64,000 nucleotides of DNA. Source: Autumnicola musiva. Its GTDB lineage: Bacteria > Bacteroidota > Bacteroidia > Flavobacteriales > Flavobacteriaceae. Below are positions 1-8,622 of this stretch, piece after piece; position 1 is the first letter of the stretch, and each line of letters starts with the position of its first letter. The stretch covers positions 62,001-126,000 of the forward strand of contig NZ_JAVRHK010000002.1 of the NCBI RefSeq assembly GCF_031846585.1. The letters run 5' to 3'. Position numbers and translations under genes: made by a program. The notes beneath the pieces were generated by a model. The model worked only from the letters and a program-made list of their open reading frames with translations, did no database searches and had not been told where the DNA came from.

Positions 1-7
1 TTTGAAG

Positions 8-32
8 GCCCGCTGTTAAAGCGGGCTTTTTA
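8..32 (+). terminator. Intrinsic terminator of the gene upstream of the window
   Basis: A perfect 7-bp stem (GCCCGCT at 8-14, AGCGGGC at 20-26) with a 5-nt loop is followed by six T residues. It ends a + strand gene that lies before the window. Confidence 0.85.
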
Positions 33-106
33 ATATTTATCCTTTGGTCAGGAACATTTTAAAAGGGAATATCAATTAGAATTATCAGGTTAAAAAAAAA
101 TTGATA

Positions 107-114
107 TACTTTTG
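107..114 (+). promoter_or_regulatory. Bacteroidota -7 box for topA
   Basis: TACTTTTG matches the TAnnTTTG -7 consensus and lies 20 bp before the topA start codon. No convincing -33 TTG was seen at the usual spacing, so this is a partial match. Confidence 0.45.
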
Positions 115-134
115 TACCATTAAAGTAAAGATTT

Positions 135-2660
135 ATGGCAAAGAATTTAGTGATTGTGGAGTCTCCTGCGAAGGCCAAAACCATAGAGAAATTTCTTGGA
201 AAAGAATATAAGGTAGCTTCCAGTTTTGGACATATCGCAGATTTACCTACAAAAGAACTTGGGGTGGATACCAGCGGGGATTTTACGCCTAAATATATAG
301 TTTCAAAGGATAAAAAGGATGTTGTGCGAAAGCTGAAAGGGCTGGCCAAAGGTGCTAACACTGTATGGCTTGCCAGTGATGAGGACCGGGAAGGAGAGGC
401 GATTGCGTGGCACCTGGCTGAAGAGCTTAAACTTGAAAAAGAAAAGACAAAACGAATTGTATTTCACGAAATCACCAAATCGGCGATTTTAAGAGCGATT
501 GAAAATCCGCGTGGAATAAATTATAATCTTGTAAATGCCCAACAGGCCCGGAGGGTGCTGGACCGGCTTGTAGGATATGAATTATCTCCTGTTCTATGGA
601 GAAAGGTTAAAGGCGGACTTTCTGCCGGAAGGGTGCAAAGTGTTGCTGTTAGGTTAATAGTGGAACGGGAACGGGAGATCCAGAGTTTCAATGCTGAAGC
701 CTCCTATAGAATAGATGCTGAATTTGCAACGGAAGAGGGAAAAACATTTAAAGCAAGAATTCCAAAGAATTTTGGAACAAAAGAAGAAGCACAGGAATTC
801 CTGCAGCAAAATTTAGGTGCTAATTTTAAAGTAGCCGGGTTATCCACAAAACCGGCTAAAAAATCCCCTGCACCACCTTTTACAACGTCAACACTTCAAC
901 AGGAAGCCTCCAGGAAATTGTACTTTTCGGTTAGCAAAACTATGACTATGGCCCAGCGGCTTTATGAAGCTGGTCATATAACTTATATGAGGACTGATAG
1001 TGTGAACCTTTCTGATGATGCACGAAAAGGGGCGAAGCAGGAAATCCTAAAGGCGTATGGTGAAAAATATGCCAAAACCCGGCAGTTTAAAGGAAAGAGT
1101 AAAGGAGCACAGGAAGCTCACGAGGCGATTCGTCCCACCAGTTTTGAAAATCATAGTGTTAATGCCGACAGGGATCAGCAAAGGTTATATGAATTAATTT
1201 GGAAACGTGCCATTGCTTCTCAAATGAGTGAAGCTCAACTGGAGCGCACTAACGTTAAGATTGAAGCTGATAAGCACGATAAACAATTTACCGCAAATGG
1301 GGAAGTATTGAAGTTTGATGGTTTCCTGAAAGTCTATCTGGAGGGATCAGATGAGGAAGATGAAGAGCAAAGCGGAATGTTACCTGCTTTAAAAGAAAAT
1401 GAAGCGCTGCAGAATTTATTTATTTCAGCAACAGAAAGATTTACACGCCCACCTTACAGATATACTGAAGCATCACTGGTTAAAAAACTGGAAGAACTGG
1501 GCATAGGAAGACCATCAACTTATGCACCTACTATTTCTACCGTTCAAAACAGGAAATATATCGAGAAAGGTTCCGTAGACGGTAGCGAGCGGGAGTATGC
1601 GCAGCTTGTCCTGGAAAAAGATAAAGTTTCAGAGAAAACTTTAAGCGAAACCGTTGGTAGCGATAAGGGTAAACTGGTGCCTACTGCAACGGGAATGGTA
1701 GTGAATGATTTCCTGGTAAATCATTTCTCAAATATTCTGGACTATAATTTTACCGCTAAAGTAGAGCAGAATTTTGATGATATTGCCGAAGGAAATGAGG
1801 AATGGACGCATATGATGAAGGATTTCTATAAAGATTTTCATCCACATGTGCAGGACGTGGCTAAAAATGCCGATCGTGAAGTAGGAGAACGTATTCTGGG
1901 AGAAGATCCGGAAACCGGCAAACCGGTAAGTGTAAGATTGGGGAAATTCGGGCCTATGGTGCAGATTGGCTCTGTGGAAGATGATGAGAAGCCGAAATTT
2001 GCCAGTCTCAGTCCTGATCAAACTCTGGATTCTATTACTTATGAAGAGGCGATGGACCTTTTTCAGCTTCCGAAGAAATTAGGAGAATATAAAGGAGAGA
2101 ATGTTGAAGTGAATAACGGGCGGTATGGTCCCTATGTACGATTCGGAAAAAAATATGTCTCACTGGAAAAAGGAGAAGACCCTTTAAATGTGGAATTTGA
2201 CAGGGCGATGGAACTTATAAAAGCAAAAGAAAAAGCCGATGCTCCCATATATGAATATGAAGGGCTTCCGGTACAGAAAGGGGTCGGAAGATTTGGGCCA
2301 TATCTTAAGTGGAACAATATTTTTATAAATGTAAACAAGAAGTACGATTTTGATAATCTTTCCGTAGATGATATTGAAACCCTTATTGAAGACAAGAAGA
2401 AGAAAGAGCGGGAAAAGGTAATTCACAATTGGGAAGATGAAGGAATTCGTGTGGAGAAAGCCCGCTGGGGAAGATCTAACGTGATTAAAGGGAAAACTAA
2501 AGTAGAGTTGCCTAAAACGGTAGATGCACAAAAACTTACCTTGGAAGAGGTGAAGGATATTCTGGAGAAAAATACCAAAAAGAAGAAACCTGCCAAGAAA
2601 AAAGCACCGGCTAAAAAGAAGAAGGCCACATCAAAGAAAAAAACCACCAAAAAGAAATAA
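135..2660 (+). CDS. topA: DNA topoisomerase I (type IA)
   Basis: Relaxes negatively supercoiled DNA by single-strand breakage through a 5'-phosphotyrosine. The N-terminus (KNLVIVESPAKAKTIEKFLG) is the Toprim start, and the acidic DEDREGEAIAWHL motif lies near residues 80-92. The active-site region YMRTDS is near residues 285-290, with GRPSTYAPTI further on. Instead of zinc ribbons the C-terminal third carries GRFGPYVK-like repeats (three GxxGP(Y/M) units, about residues 600-740). The last 30 residues are an almost pure Lys/Ala tail that probably binds DNA. Full length at 841 aa. It is followed after 9 bp by the arginase-fold gene, so the two are probably co-transcribed. Confidence 0.97.
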   Translation: MAKNLVIVESPAKAKTIEKFLGKEYKVASSFGHIADLPTKELGVDTSGDFTPKYIVSKDKKDVVRKLKGLAKGANTVWLASDEDREGEAIAWHLAEELKLEKEKTKRIVFHEITKSAILRAIENPRGINYNLVNAQQARRVLDRLVGYELSPVLWRKVKGGLSAGRVQSVAVRLIVEREREIQSFNAEASYRIDAEFATEEGKTFKARIPKNFGTKEEAQEFLQQNLGANFKVAGLSTKPAKKSPAPPFTTSTLQQEASRKLYFSVSKTMTMAQRLYEAGHITYMRTDSVNLSDDARKGAKQEILKAYGEKYAKTRQFKGKSKGAQEAHEAIRPTSFENHSVNADRDQQRLYELIWKRAIASQMSEAQLERTNVKIEADKHDKQFTANGEVLKFDGFLKVYLEGSDEEDEEQSGMLPALKENEALQNLFISATERFTRPPYRYTEASLVKKLEELGIGRPSTYAPTISTVQNRKYIEKGSVDGSEREYAQLVLEKDKVSEKTLSETVGSDKGKLVPTATGMVVNDFLVNHFSNILDYNFTAKVEQNFDDIAEGNEEWTHMMKDFYKDFHPHVQDVAKNADREVGERILGEDPETGKPVSVRLGKFGPMVQIGSVEDDEKPKFASLSPDQTLDSITYEEAMDLFQLPKKLGEYKGENVEVNNGRYGPYVRFGKKYVSLEKGEDPLNVEFDRAMELIKAKEKADAPIYEYEGLPVQKGVGRFGPYLKWNNIFINVNKKYDFDNLSVDDIETLIEDKKKKEREKVIHNWEDEGIRVEKARWGRSNVIKGKTKVELPKTVDAQKLTLEEVKDILEKNTKKKKPAKKKAPAKKKKATSKKKTTKKK

Positions 2661-2669
2661 GGATAGCCT

Positions 2670-3830
2670 ATGGATTTTGATTTTTTAAATCCTGTAAATG
2701 AAAATTTACTGGATGAAATTTCAAATTTAGATAAACAATCATTCGGAGCTAATATTAAAATACATACAGCAGAAGCCGGGCTGCCGGAAATGGATAATAT
2801 TCAGGTGGCAATTATTGGAGTAAAGGAAAACAGAAGATCGGTTAAAAGAGGCGAGCTGCTTAATTTTGATAAATTACGTTCTGCTTTGTATAGCCTTTTC
2901 CCGGGAAACTGGCACATAAATATTGCAGATCTTGGGGATATTGAAAAAGGTGCAGAAGTAGAAGATACTTACTTTGCTCTTCAAAGCCTTGTAGCCCAGC
3001 TGGTGAAAAAGGATGTTATTCCGGTTATTCTGGGGGGAAGCCAGGATCTTATCTATGCCCAGTATCGTGCATATGATACTCTCGATCAAATGGTGAATTT
3101 GGTCAATATTGATAGCAAATTTGATCTTGGAGATGCCGATAATCCGATTTCTAACGAATCTTTTGTAGGAAAAATCGTAATAAATCAACCATATAATCTT
3201 TTTAATTATTCCTGTGTGGGGTATCAAACCTATTTCAATTCGCAGGATGAAATAGAGCTTATGGAACGGCTTTTTTTTGATGCTTACCGCCTGGGGGAAA
3301 TCAGTTCAGATATTGCACAAATTGAGCCTGTTATGCGTGATGCCAATCTGGTTGGCATAGATCTTGGTGCACTCAATGCCGCTGCATTTGGAGAAGGATT
3401 GCACGCTTCTCCAAATGGCTTTGACGGGAAAGAAATTTGTGCCCTGGCAAGATATTCGGGTATTAGTGATAAGGTGTCATCTTTTGGAATTTTTGAATAC
3501 GATTCCCGAAGTGGGGCTGCAGGAAATATGCTTATTGCCCAGGTGATCTGGTATTTTATTGAAGGTGTAAATTACAGAACCAATGAAAATACTCTTTCTG
3601 CCAAAAAAGAATTTATCAGGTACCAGGTTCCTGTAGATGATGATATACTGGTGTTCTTTAAGAGCCCGGTAAGTGGCCGCTGGTGGATAGAAATACCTTA
3701 TTTGGCAAATGTAGATACTAAATTAAAAAGACACACGTTATTACCTTGCAGTGAAGAAGATTACCTGGAAGCATGTAACCAGGTTATTCCCGAAAGATGG
3801 TATAAAGCCAAGAGAAAAAACGAAGTTTAA
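2670..3830 (+). CDS. Arginase/formimidoylglutamase-fold protein, metal ligands degenerate
   Basis: Ureohydrolase (arginase, agmatinase, HutG) fold by motif order, 386 aa. The three metal-binding motifs of active enzymes are altered. GGDHS reads GGSQD (near residue 122), DAHxD reads DSKFD (near 149), and the SxDxDxxDP segment reads GIDLGALN (near 230). The key His residues and two Asp are therefore replaced. Homologs are usually annotated formimidoylglutamase, but this copy is unlikely to be a normal manganese hydrolase. It sits between topA and gldK, a placement I recall from other flavobacteria, which hints at a structural or secretion-related role (inference). Confidence 0.8.
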   Translation: MDFDFLNPVNENLLDEISNLDKQSFGANIKIHTAEAGLPEMDNIQVAIIGVKENRRSVKRGELLNFDKLRSALYSLFPGNWHINIADLGDIEKGAEVEDTYFALQSLVAQLVKKDVIPVILGGSQDLIYAQYRAYDTLDQMVNLVNIDSKFDLGDADNPISNESFVGKIVINQPYNLFNYSCVGYQTYFNSQDEIELMERLFFDAYRLGEISSDIAQIEPVMRDANLVGIDLGALNAAAFGEGLHASPNGFDGKEICALARYSGISDKVSSFGIFEYDSRSGAAGNMLIAQVIWYFIEGVNYRTNENTLSAKKEFIRYQVPVDDDILVFFKSPVSGRWWIEIPYLANVDTKLKRHTLLPCSEEDYLEACNQVIPERWYKAKRKNEV

Positions 3831-3876
3831 AAAATTTTCAGACAAAATTCTATTTACTGTATTTTTATCGAAAATA

Positions 3877-3907
3877 TTGTTTTTTATAAAATATTTAGAT
3901 AGGTTTA
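3877..3907 (+). promoter_or_regulatory. Possible promoter of the gldKLMN operon
   Basis: TTG at 3877-3879, a 20-nt spacer, then TAGGTTTA at 3900-3907, close to the TTTG-N20-TAnnTTTG pattern. It lies 36 bp before gldK in a 113-bp gap. Confidence 0.4.
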
Positions 3908-3943
3908 CCGCCGTAAATCGAATGTCTTAACCTAGGAAAAATT

Positions 3944-5308
3944 ATGAAAAAATTTATTGCGCTAATTGCTGTTCTGGCCTTAATTGTTGGGTGTGGTCGT
4001 AGTGATCGGGGACAGTTAGTAGGTGCGACAGGTAAAAAGTGGAATCCGGAAAAGCCGTATGGTATGACATTGATTCCGGGAGGGGCTTTTGTTATGGGTA
4101 AAGCTGATGATGATATTGCTGACCAAAGGAATGCTCCACCAAAGACTGTTACTGTTCGTTCTTTTTATATGGATGAAACTGAAATTAACAATGCTGAATA
4201 TAGGCAGTTTGTGGAGTATGTGAAAGATTCTATAATCAGGGTTCGGTTGGCTATAATGGCAGAAATGGAAGGTGCCGTGCCTGGTGATGGGGGTATAGGT
4301 GAATTTGCCTTTGCAGATGCCGATCCTGAAAACATGACGCCATATGAAGAATACATGCTGAATGCATACGGCCAGGGTGGTCCCAGTGATACTTATGAAA
4401 ACAGAAGACTTAATAAAGATGTTGAGCTTTATACAGAACCTGAAGATTATCCCGATATCTATTATGCTGAAGTGATGGACTCTATGTATATACCTTTAGA
4501 AGAAGTGTACAATGGCCAGCGTACCATAGATGTAAAGAAATTGAAATTTAAGTATTCCTGGATGGACATTCAGGCTGCTGCCCGCTCCAATGAAAACCGC
4601 AGTAATTTTGTTAATACCGAGGAAATATCAATCTATCCGGATACTACCGTATGGATTAAAGATTTTAATTATTCCTATAATGAGCCAATGCATAATGACT
4701 ATTTCTGGCATAGTGCATTTGATGATTATCCGGTAGTGGGAGTTTCCTGGAAACAGGCGCGTGCATTTGCACAATGGCGTACCATGTATCATAATCAGTT
4801 CCGGCAGTCAAAAGATCTTGAAAATGTTTCTACATACCGTCTTCCCACAGAAGCTGAATGGGAATACGCTGCCCGGGGTGGCCTTGAAGGAGCTACCTAC
4901 CCATGGGGTGGTCCCTATGCAAAAAATGACCGTGGATGTTTTATGGCTAATTTCAAACCACTTCGGGGAGATTATGCAGCAGATCAGGCACTTTATACAG
5001 TAGAAGCAAAATCTTACGAACCCAATGATTACGGCTTGTACAATATGGCTGGAAACGTGGCAGAATGGGTATTTTCTTCTTATGATCCTGTTTCTTATGA
5101 ATATATGTCTACCATGAACCCTACGGTAAACAATCCTGAAGATATGCGTAAAGTTGTTCGGGGAGGATCCTGGAAGGATGTGGCATACTTCCTTCAGGTA
5201 AGTTCCAGGGATTATGAATATGCAGATTCTGCAAGAAGTTACATCGGTTTCAGAACTGTACAGGATTATTTAGGTACAGACGTAACTTTGAACCAGTCCA
5301 ATAGATAG
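3944..5308 (+). CDS. gldK: Gliding motility lipoprotein GldK (type IX secretion)
   Basis: Outer-membrane-associated lipoprotein that forms a periplasmic ring with GldN in the type IX secretion/gliding machine. The signal peptide ends in the lipobox LIVGC (Cys17). The rest is a formylglycine-generating-enzyme-like fold: PGGAFVMG near residue 45, RLPTEAEWEYAARGG near 298, YGLYNMAGNVAEW near 363, VVRGGSWK near 404. I see no catalytic Cys pair of true FGE enzymes, as expected for the structural GldK family. At 454 aa the length is normal. First gene of gldKLMN. Confidence 0.95.
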   Translation: MKKFIALIAVLALIVGCGRSDRGQLVGATGKKWNPEKPYGMTLIPGGAFVMGKADDDIADQRNAPPKTVTVRSFYMDETEINNAEYRQFVEYVKDSIIRVRLAIMAEMEGAVPGDGGIGEFAFADADPENMTPYEEYMLNAYGQGGPSDTYENRRLNKDVELYTEPEDYPDIYYAEVMDSMYIPLEEVYNGQRTIDVKKLKFKYSWMDIQAAARSNENRSNFVNTEEISIYPDTTVWIKDFNYSYNEPMHNDYFWHSAFDDYPVVGVSWKQARAFAQWRTMYHNQFRQSKDLENVSTYRLPTEAEWEYAARGGLEGATYPWGGPYAKNDRGCFMANFKPLRGDYAADQALYTVEAKSYEPNDYGLYNMAGNVAEWVFSSYDPVSYEYMSTMNPTVNNPEDMRKVVRGGSWKDVAYFLQVSSRDYEYADSARSYIGFRTVQDYLGTDVTLNQSNR

Positions 5309-5369
5309 AACCTTAAATTTACTTAACAATAAACCCCTATTTCTAGAAATCTAATCTTATTAAATAATT

Positions 5370-6032
5370 ATGGCAAAATCAAGATCTACAAAGAAATTAA
5401 CTAACATGGTGTACGGTTTGGGTGCATCTGTAGTAATATTAGGTGCGCTTTTTAAAATTATGCACTGGCCATTCGCAAATCCCATGCTAATCGCCGGCCT
5501 TGTGGTAGAGGCTTTCGTATTTGCATTTTCTGCTTTTGAATCTGTTGATGATGAACTGGATTGGTCTCTGGTTTATCCGGAATTGGCCGGTGGTCCTGCT
5601 TCCAACAGGCACAACGCAACTGTTATTGAAGAAAATAAGGAAACAGAAGGACAATTGTCTAAAAAGCTGGACAACATGCTTAAAGAGGCTAAAATTGATG
5701 CAAATCTTATGAGCAGCCTTGGAGAAAGCATTCGCAATTTTGAAGGAGCAGCCAAAGGTATTGCGCCAACTGTAGATGCTATGGCTTCACAGAAAAAATA
5801 TAGTGAAGAACTTGGTGTTGCGGCTTCCCAAATGGAAACGCTTAATAATATTTATAAAGCACAGGTTGAATCTGCCTCGCGCCAGGCCGAAATTAATGAA
5901 GCAGTGGCTGAGAATGCCGGCAGGTTAAAAGACCAAATGGATGCTTTAACCTCTAACCTTTCCTCTTTAAACAATGTTTATGGTGGAATGTTGACTGCTA
6001 TGAACGGAAAAACCGCCAGGGTTACAAGCTAG
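5370..6032 (+). CDS. gldL: Gliding motility/T9SS inner-membrane motor protein GldL
   Basis: Proton-driven motor subunit that works with GldM in the inner membrane. Two N-terminal membrane helices (about residues 14-31 and 37-56) contain a Lys (residue 29) and a Glu (residue 47), the kind of charged intramembrane residues implicated in proton use in this family. A cytoplasmic part rich in helix and coiled coil follows, from about residue 90. Length 220 aa. Between gldK and gldM with 50-60 bp gaps. Confidence 0.95.
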   Translation: MAKSRSTKKLTNMVYGLGASVVILGALFKIMHWPFANPMLIAGLVVEAFVFAFSAFESVDDELDWSLVYPELAGGPASNRHNATVIEENKETEGQLSKKLDNMLKEAKIDANLMSSLGESIRNFEGAAKGIAPTVDAMASQKKYSEELGVAASQMETLNNIYKAQVESASRQAEINEAVAENAGRLKDQMDALTSNLSSLNNVYGGMLTAMNGKTARVTS

Positions 6033-6085
6033 TGAAAGGAATTAGCTCATAACCAAATCTATATACTAAACAAACTACTTAAATA

Positions 6086-7630
6086 ATGGCGTCCGGAAAA
6101 CAATCACCAAGGCAAAAGATGATCAACCTGATGTATCTGGTTTTCATCGCGATGATGGCCTTGAATATGTCAAAAGAGGTGTTAACCGCTTTTGGTTTGA
6201 TGAATGAAAAATTAAATGAAACACAGGCTTCTTATTCACAGCGTAATGAAGCCTTAATGGCAGGACTTTCTAATAAAGTTGAAGAACAGCCTGCTAAATA
6301 TACTTCTATTAAGGAAGATGCTGAAAGAATAAGTGAACTATCAGGCAACCTTAACTCCTATATAGCAGATCTGAAATCTCAGTTAAACACTTCGGTAGAT
6401 GATGCTACAGATTATGAAACAATGGACAAATCCAACACTCTGGATGAAATGTTCTTTCAAAGTGGTGTGGTTTCCCCTAAGGGCGAAGAATTTCTAAATC
6501 AAATTGAAGCCTATAGGGACGGTGTTGCTGAAATTCTGCAGGGTGAATATCCTCAGATAGCGAATGAAGTAAATATTCAGCAGGAATTTGCCACTGGAGA
6601 GGTGACTACAAGAGAGAATGTTACAATGCCTTGGTTATATTACCATTATCAGGGATATCCTCTAATTGCCTCTATTACCAAATTAACCCAAATGCAAGCT
6701 GATGTTGAGAGTACCGAAAGTGCAATACTTTCTTCCATGCTTTCAGGTCAGTTGGAAAGTGAAGTATCGCTTACCAACTATCAGGCAATTGTAATTCCGG
6801 ATAAAACTGCGTTTTTCAGTGGTGAGAACTTTACGGGAAGGGTGGTTCTTGGAAGGGTGGACAATACTCTTCAGTTTGAGAACGTTATAATTAACGGAAA
6901 CGAAGTGGAAAGTACCGATGCAGGACAGGTAATGCTTGATTTTCCTGCAGGAAATGTAGGAGAAAAAGAAATTACCGGTGAACTTCAGTTTCAGGAGGGG
7001 GATTCTTTGGTAAGGATTCCTGTTACCAGTTCTTATGCTGTAATCCCCAAACCAAATTCTGCGGTTATTTCAGCAGACAAAATGAATGTGGTTTACCGCG
7101 GTGTGCAGAACCCAATGACAATTTCAATCCCCGGAGTGTCTAATGTTACTGCCAATGCCCCCGGACTTAGATCTACAAGCGGTACAGGAAATTACGTAAT
7201 GGATGTAACTACGCTTCAGGCGAGGGAGGTTACCATTAATGTAAGTGGAGAACTGCCGGGTGGAGAAAGGGTCTCTGATAGTAAAACTTTCAGGGTAAAA
7301 GATATTCCTAGACCTGTGGGAACTATTCGTGGAGAGGACGGTTCAGTTTCTATGCAACGTAACAGTCTTGAAATTGCAAATATAGGTGCTAATTTGCCCG
7401 ATTTTGATTTTGACCTTGACCTGAATGTTACAGGTTTTAGTTTCAAAGTTCCGGGACAGCCAACTATAAGGATTAATGGTAATAAATTAGATGATAGGGC
7501 TAAATCTGCTTTACGAAGGGCAGGAAGAGGAGAATCTGTTCAAATTTTTGATATTCAGGCACAATTAGCCGGTAATTCAGGTTATAAGCTTAAGCAGGTA
7601 GCTCCTGTATTTATTGAGCTTACTAATTAA
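6086..7630 (+). CDS. gldM: Gliding motility/T9SS protein GldM
   Basis: Single-pass inner-membrane protein whose periplasmic domains span to the GldKN ring and transmit motor force. The conserved N-terminus (PRQKMINLMYLVFIAMMALN) holds the one membrane helix (about residues 12-32). A helical periplasmic D1 region and beta-rich D2-D4 domains follow to residue 514. The length is typical and the gene ends 14 bp before gldN. Confidence 0.96.
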   Translation: MASGKQSPRQKMINLMYLVFIAMMALNMSKEVLTAFGLMNEKLNETQASYSQRNEALMAGLSNKVEEQPAKYTSIKEDAERISELSGNLNSYIADLKSQLNTSVDDATDYETMDKSNTLDEMFFQSGVVSPKGEEFLNQIEAYRDGVAEILQGEYPQIANEVNIQQEFATGEVTTRENVTMPWLYYHYQGYPLIASITKLTQMQADVESTESAILSSMLSGQLESEVSLTNYQAIVIPDKTAFFSGENFTGRVVLGRVDNTLQFENVIINGNEVESTDAGQVMLDFPAGNVGEKEITGELQFQEGDSLVRIPVTSSYAVIPKPNSAVISADKMNVVYRGVQNPMTISIPGVSNVTANAPGLRSTSGTGNYVMDVTTLQAREVTINVSGELPGGERVSDSKTFRVKDIPRPVGTIRGEDGSVSMQRNSLEIANIGANLPDFDFDLDLNVTGFSFKVPGQPTIRINGNKLDDRAKSALRRAGRGESVQIFDIQAQLAGNSGYKLKQVAPVFIELTN

Positions 7631-7644
7631 AAAATAATACAACA

Positions 7645-8538
7645 ATGAGCTGGAGAAGATTTTTGGTTTTTAGTTTCGCAATAGGTCTAACTGGTGCAAC
7701 TTACGGGCAGGCAAACATTTTGAATGCAGACAGCCCGGAGGAAATTGGCATGAAGAGCGAAGCTAAAAAATTGGTGGAGATGAATGATAAGCCGTTGGAA
7801 TATGGATATGTTGGGGACCGTGATGTTCTTTGGTCTAAGAATGTTTGGGAAATTATAGATCTTGATGAGAGAGTGAATTTCCCTTATTATTACCCGATAG
7901 ATACTAACAATATCGGTAACAACAGGAGATCTTTATATGATGTTCTGGTAAGCAGTATCAAAAACGGGAAAATTAAAAATATCTATGCCGATTCATATTT
8001 TAATGAGAAGAGAACTCTTAATGATATCCGGGCCACACTATCTAAAATTGATACTACAGATTTAGGTATTGAACAGTATAATGCCGGAGAAGAGGTAGAC
8101 CAGCAGTTTATAGATAGGCGTGACCTTGGTTCTGCCGATATTGCTGAATATCATATCCGCGGAATGTGGTACTTTGATAAAATGCAGGGAGAATTGAGAT
8201 ATCGCCTGTTGGGAATTGCTCCCGTAGCTCCCGATGTGAATTTTATCGATTCAGGTCAGACAGATTTGGTGGAGCTGTTTTGGGTATTCTATCCCGACGC
8301 CAGGGAAGTCCTTCATGAAGCGAAAGCTTTTAACGGGGCTAATACAGCTATGAGTTTATCTTTTGATCATCTTTTAAATTCCAGGCGTTTTGACGGGTTG
8401 ATTTACAAGGAAGATAACGTGCAGGGTGATCGTGAAGTGGATGAGTATATCTCTGAAAATGCTTTTATGCAGTTATTGGAATCTCAGCGAATCGAAGAAC
8501 AAATTCGCAATTTTGAACAGGATATGTGGAATTATTAA
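7645..8538 (+). CDS. gldN: Gliding motility/T9SS periplasmic protein GldN
   Basis: Periplasmic partner of GldK in the type IX secretion ring. An N-terminal signal peptide (residues 1-22, ending near GATYGQ) precedes a 275-residue domain with the family's conserved stretches, including RDVLWSKNVWEIIDLDERVN and FYPDAREVLHEAKAFN. Length 297 aa. Last gene of the operon, followed by a strong terminator. Confidence 0.95.
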   Translation: MSWRRFLVFSFAIGLTGATYGQANILNADSPEEIGMKSEAKKLVEMNDKPLEYGYVGDRDVLWSKNVWEIIDLDERVNFPYYYPIDTNNIGNNRRSLYDVLVSSIKNGKIKNIYADSYFNEKRTLNDIRATLSKIDTTDLGIEQYNAGEEVDQQFIDRRDLGSADIAEYHIRGMWYFDKMQGELRYRLLGIAPVAPDVNFIDSGQTDLVELFWVFYPDAREVLHEAKAFNGANTAMSLSFDHLLNSRRFDGLIYKEDNVQGDREVDEYISENAFMQLLESQRIEEQIRNFEQDMWNY

Positions 8539-8562
8539 AACTAATTCTTCAGTAAAATTTTT

Positions 8563-8592
8563 AAGCGTCCTTCGGGGCGCTTTTCTTTTTTT
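8563..8592 (+). terminator. UUCG-loop terminator after gldN
   Basis: An 8-bp stem (8563-8570 with 8575-8582, one G-U pair) closed by a TTCG tetraloop is followed by a T-rich tract. It ends the gldKLMN operon. Confidence 0.9.
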
Positions 8593-8610
8593 CTGCAGGA
8601 GCGGTTTCCT

Positions 8611-8618
8611 TAAATTTG
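8611..8618 (+). promoter_or_regulatory. -7 box placed right against the next start codon
   Basis: TAAATTTG is a perfect TAnnTTTG box ending 4 bp before the ATG at 8623. The predicted transcript would begin at or within a few bases of the start codon, which implies a leaderless mRNA. Confidence 0.5.
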
Positions 8619-8622
8619 TTTT

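Noticed and set aside
59..361. 100-codon ORF on the - strand over the topA start
   Set aside because: Antisense to a certain gene, with no motif; shadow of topA codon usage.
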